This document shows positions 63,629 to 64,000 of a DNA stretch of 64,000 nt, piece by piece. The stretch's first letter is position 1. The number at the start of each line of letters is the position of its first letter. Source of the DNA: Streptococcus catagoni (GTDB taxonomy: Bacteria; Bacillota; Bacilli; Lactobacillales; Streptococcaceae); assembly GCF_011421425.1 (NCBI RefSeq), contig NZ_WPCW01000001.1:62001-126000 (forward strand). The letters run 5' to 3'. A program made the position numbers and the translations under genes. The notes below the pieces were generated by a model. That model saw only the letters and a list, made by a program, of their open reading frames with translations. It did not search any database and was not told the origin of the DNA.

Positions 63629-64000
63629 ATGGAAAATTGGAAATTTGCTCTTAGTTCTATCTGGGGGCACAAGCTCAGATCACTCTTGACAATGTTAGGT
63701 ATTATCATTGGTGTTTCTGCTGTGGTCATTATCATGGGACTGGGAAATGCTATGAAAAATAGTGTGACTAACGCTTTTTCAAATAATGAAAAAGCTGTGC
63801 AATTATTTTATGCTCCAGACTCCACAGAAGATGGACCCTATAATAGTTTTAGATATATTGAAAATACAAAAGAAGTAAAAGAAGAATGGTTGGAACAAAT
63901 TGTAAGAGATATTGACGGAATAGATTCTTATTACTTTACAAATTCTGCCTCTTCAACTATTTCCTATGAAAAGAAAACTGTCAAAAATGCTTCCCTAACT
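63629..64000 (+). CDS. MacB-type FtsX-like permease, 5' part only
   Basis: The first 124 residues of a MacB permease: ENWKFALSSIWGHKLRSLLT, then the first helix MLGIIIGVSAVVIIMGLG, then the start of the extracytoplasmic MacB domain. The frame is open to the last base, so the gene continues past the window. ATG 63629 is preferred over 63623 by spacing to aaggag (63615-63620). Confidence 0.9.
   Translation, partial: MENWKFALSSIWGHKLRSLLTMLGIIIGVSAVVIIMGLGNAMKNSVTNAFSNNEKAVQLFYAPDSTEDGPYNSFRYIENTKEVKEEWLEQIVRDIDGIDSYYFTNSASSTISYEKKTVKNASLT

Overview
The window is low-GC chromosomal DNA from a beta-haemolytic (pyogenic-group) Streptococcus. Gene order and protein sequences follow the S. pyogenes type backbone: rexBA, rpsU, mscL, dnaG-rpoD, group-carbohydrate genes, pepT-ebsA-cmk-infC-rpmI-rplT, aroD-aroC, thiI, rplU-prp-rpmA, a MtaR/CpsY regulator, lspA-rluD and pyrR-pyrP. 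A complete streptolysin S operon together with a CpsY-type regulator suggests S. iniae or a close relative. The species call is inference from remembered gene content. No rRNA, tRNA, CRISPR array or prophage was seen.

Layout. (1) 1-5250: recombination nuclease genes rexB (cut by the window edge) and rexA, then decayed remains of an ABC transporter. (2) 5336-9202: rpsU, mscL (minus strand) and the dnaG-rpoD macromolecular-synthesis pair. (3) 9203-9502: a gene-free stretch of consecutive hairpins, a candidate structured RNA. (4) 9503-27076: a rhamnose-rich cell-wall polysaccharide locus. It has homologues of gacA, gacB, gacC and the side-chain set gacI/J/K/L, plus four further glycosyltransferases, a LicD / IspD-like / SDR cassette suggesting a phosphate-linked decoration, an unusual pilin-like lipoprotein, and a wall amidase with six ChW repeats. 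The usual gacD/gacE ABC exporter and gacF/G/H genes are not here. (5) 27162-31689: pepT, ebsA-like, ferredoxin, LysM protein, cmk, then infC-rpmI-rplT behind an L20-type leader; infC probably starts at an AUA codon. (6) 31690-34260: a structured ~320 bp segment bounded by duplicated hairpins, then ltaS on the minus strand. (7) 34395-43713: a leaderless methyltransferase gene, aroD, aroC, a YlbF-type gene, gor, a Ser/Thr-rich membrane protein, a cysteine desulfurase with thiI, and a CapA-type protein. (8) 44038-47567: L21 leader, rplU-prp-rpmA, cpsY/mtaR, lspA, rluD.

(9) 47577-59177: an accessory island between rluD and pyrR. An IS30-family element, the whole sagABCDEFGHI streptolysin S operon and an ISL3-family element lie in that order. 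SagA is the precursor peptide, SagBCD install its heterocycles, SagE is the protease/immunity candidate and SagGHI export the toxin. The sagA promoter lies in 42-bp tandem repeats, and both its leader and the sagA-sagB gap are strongly structured. (10) 59284-64000: pyrR with its attenuator and pyrP, then a 44-codon stump of pyrB with carAB absent (pyrimidine-pathway decay), then a MacA/LolD/MacB-type export operon cut by the window end.
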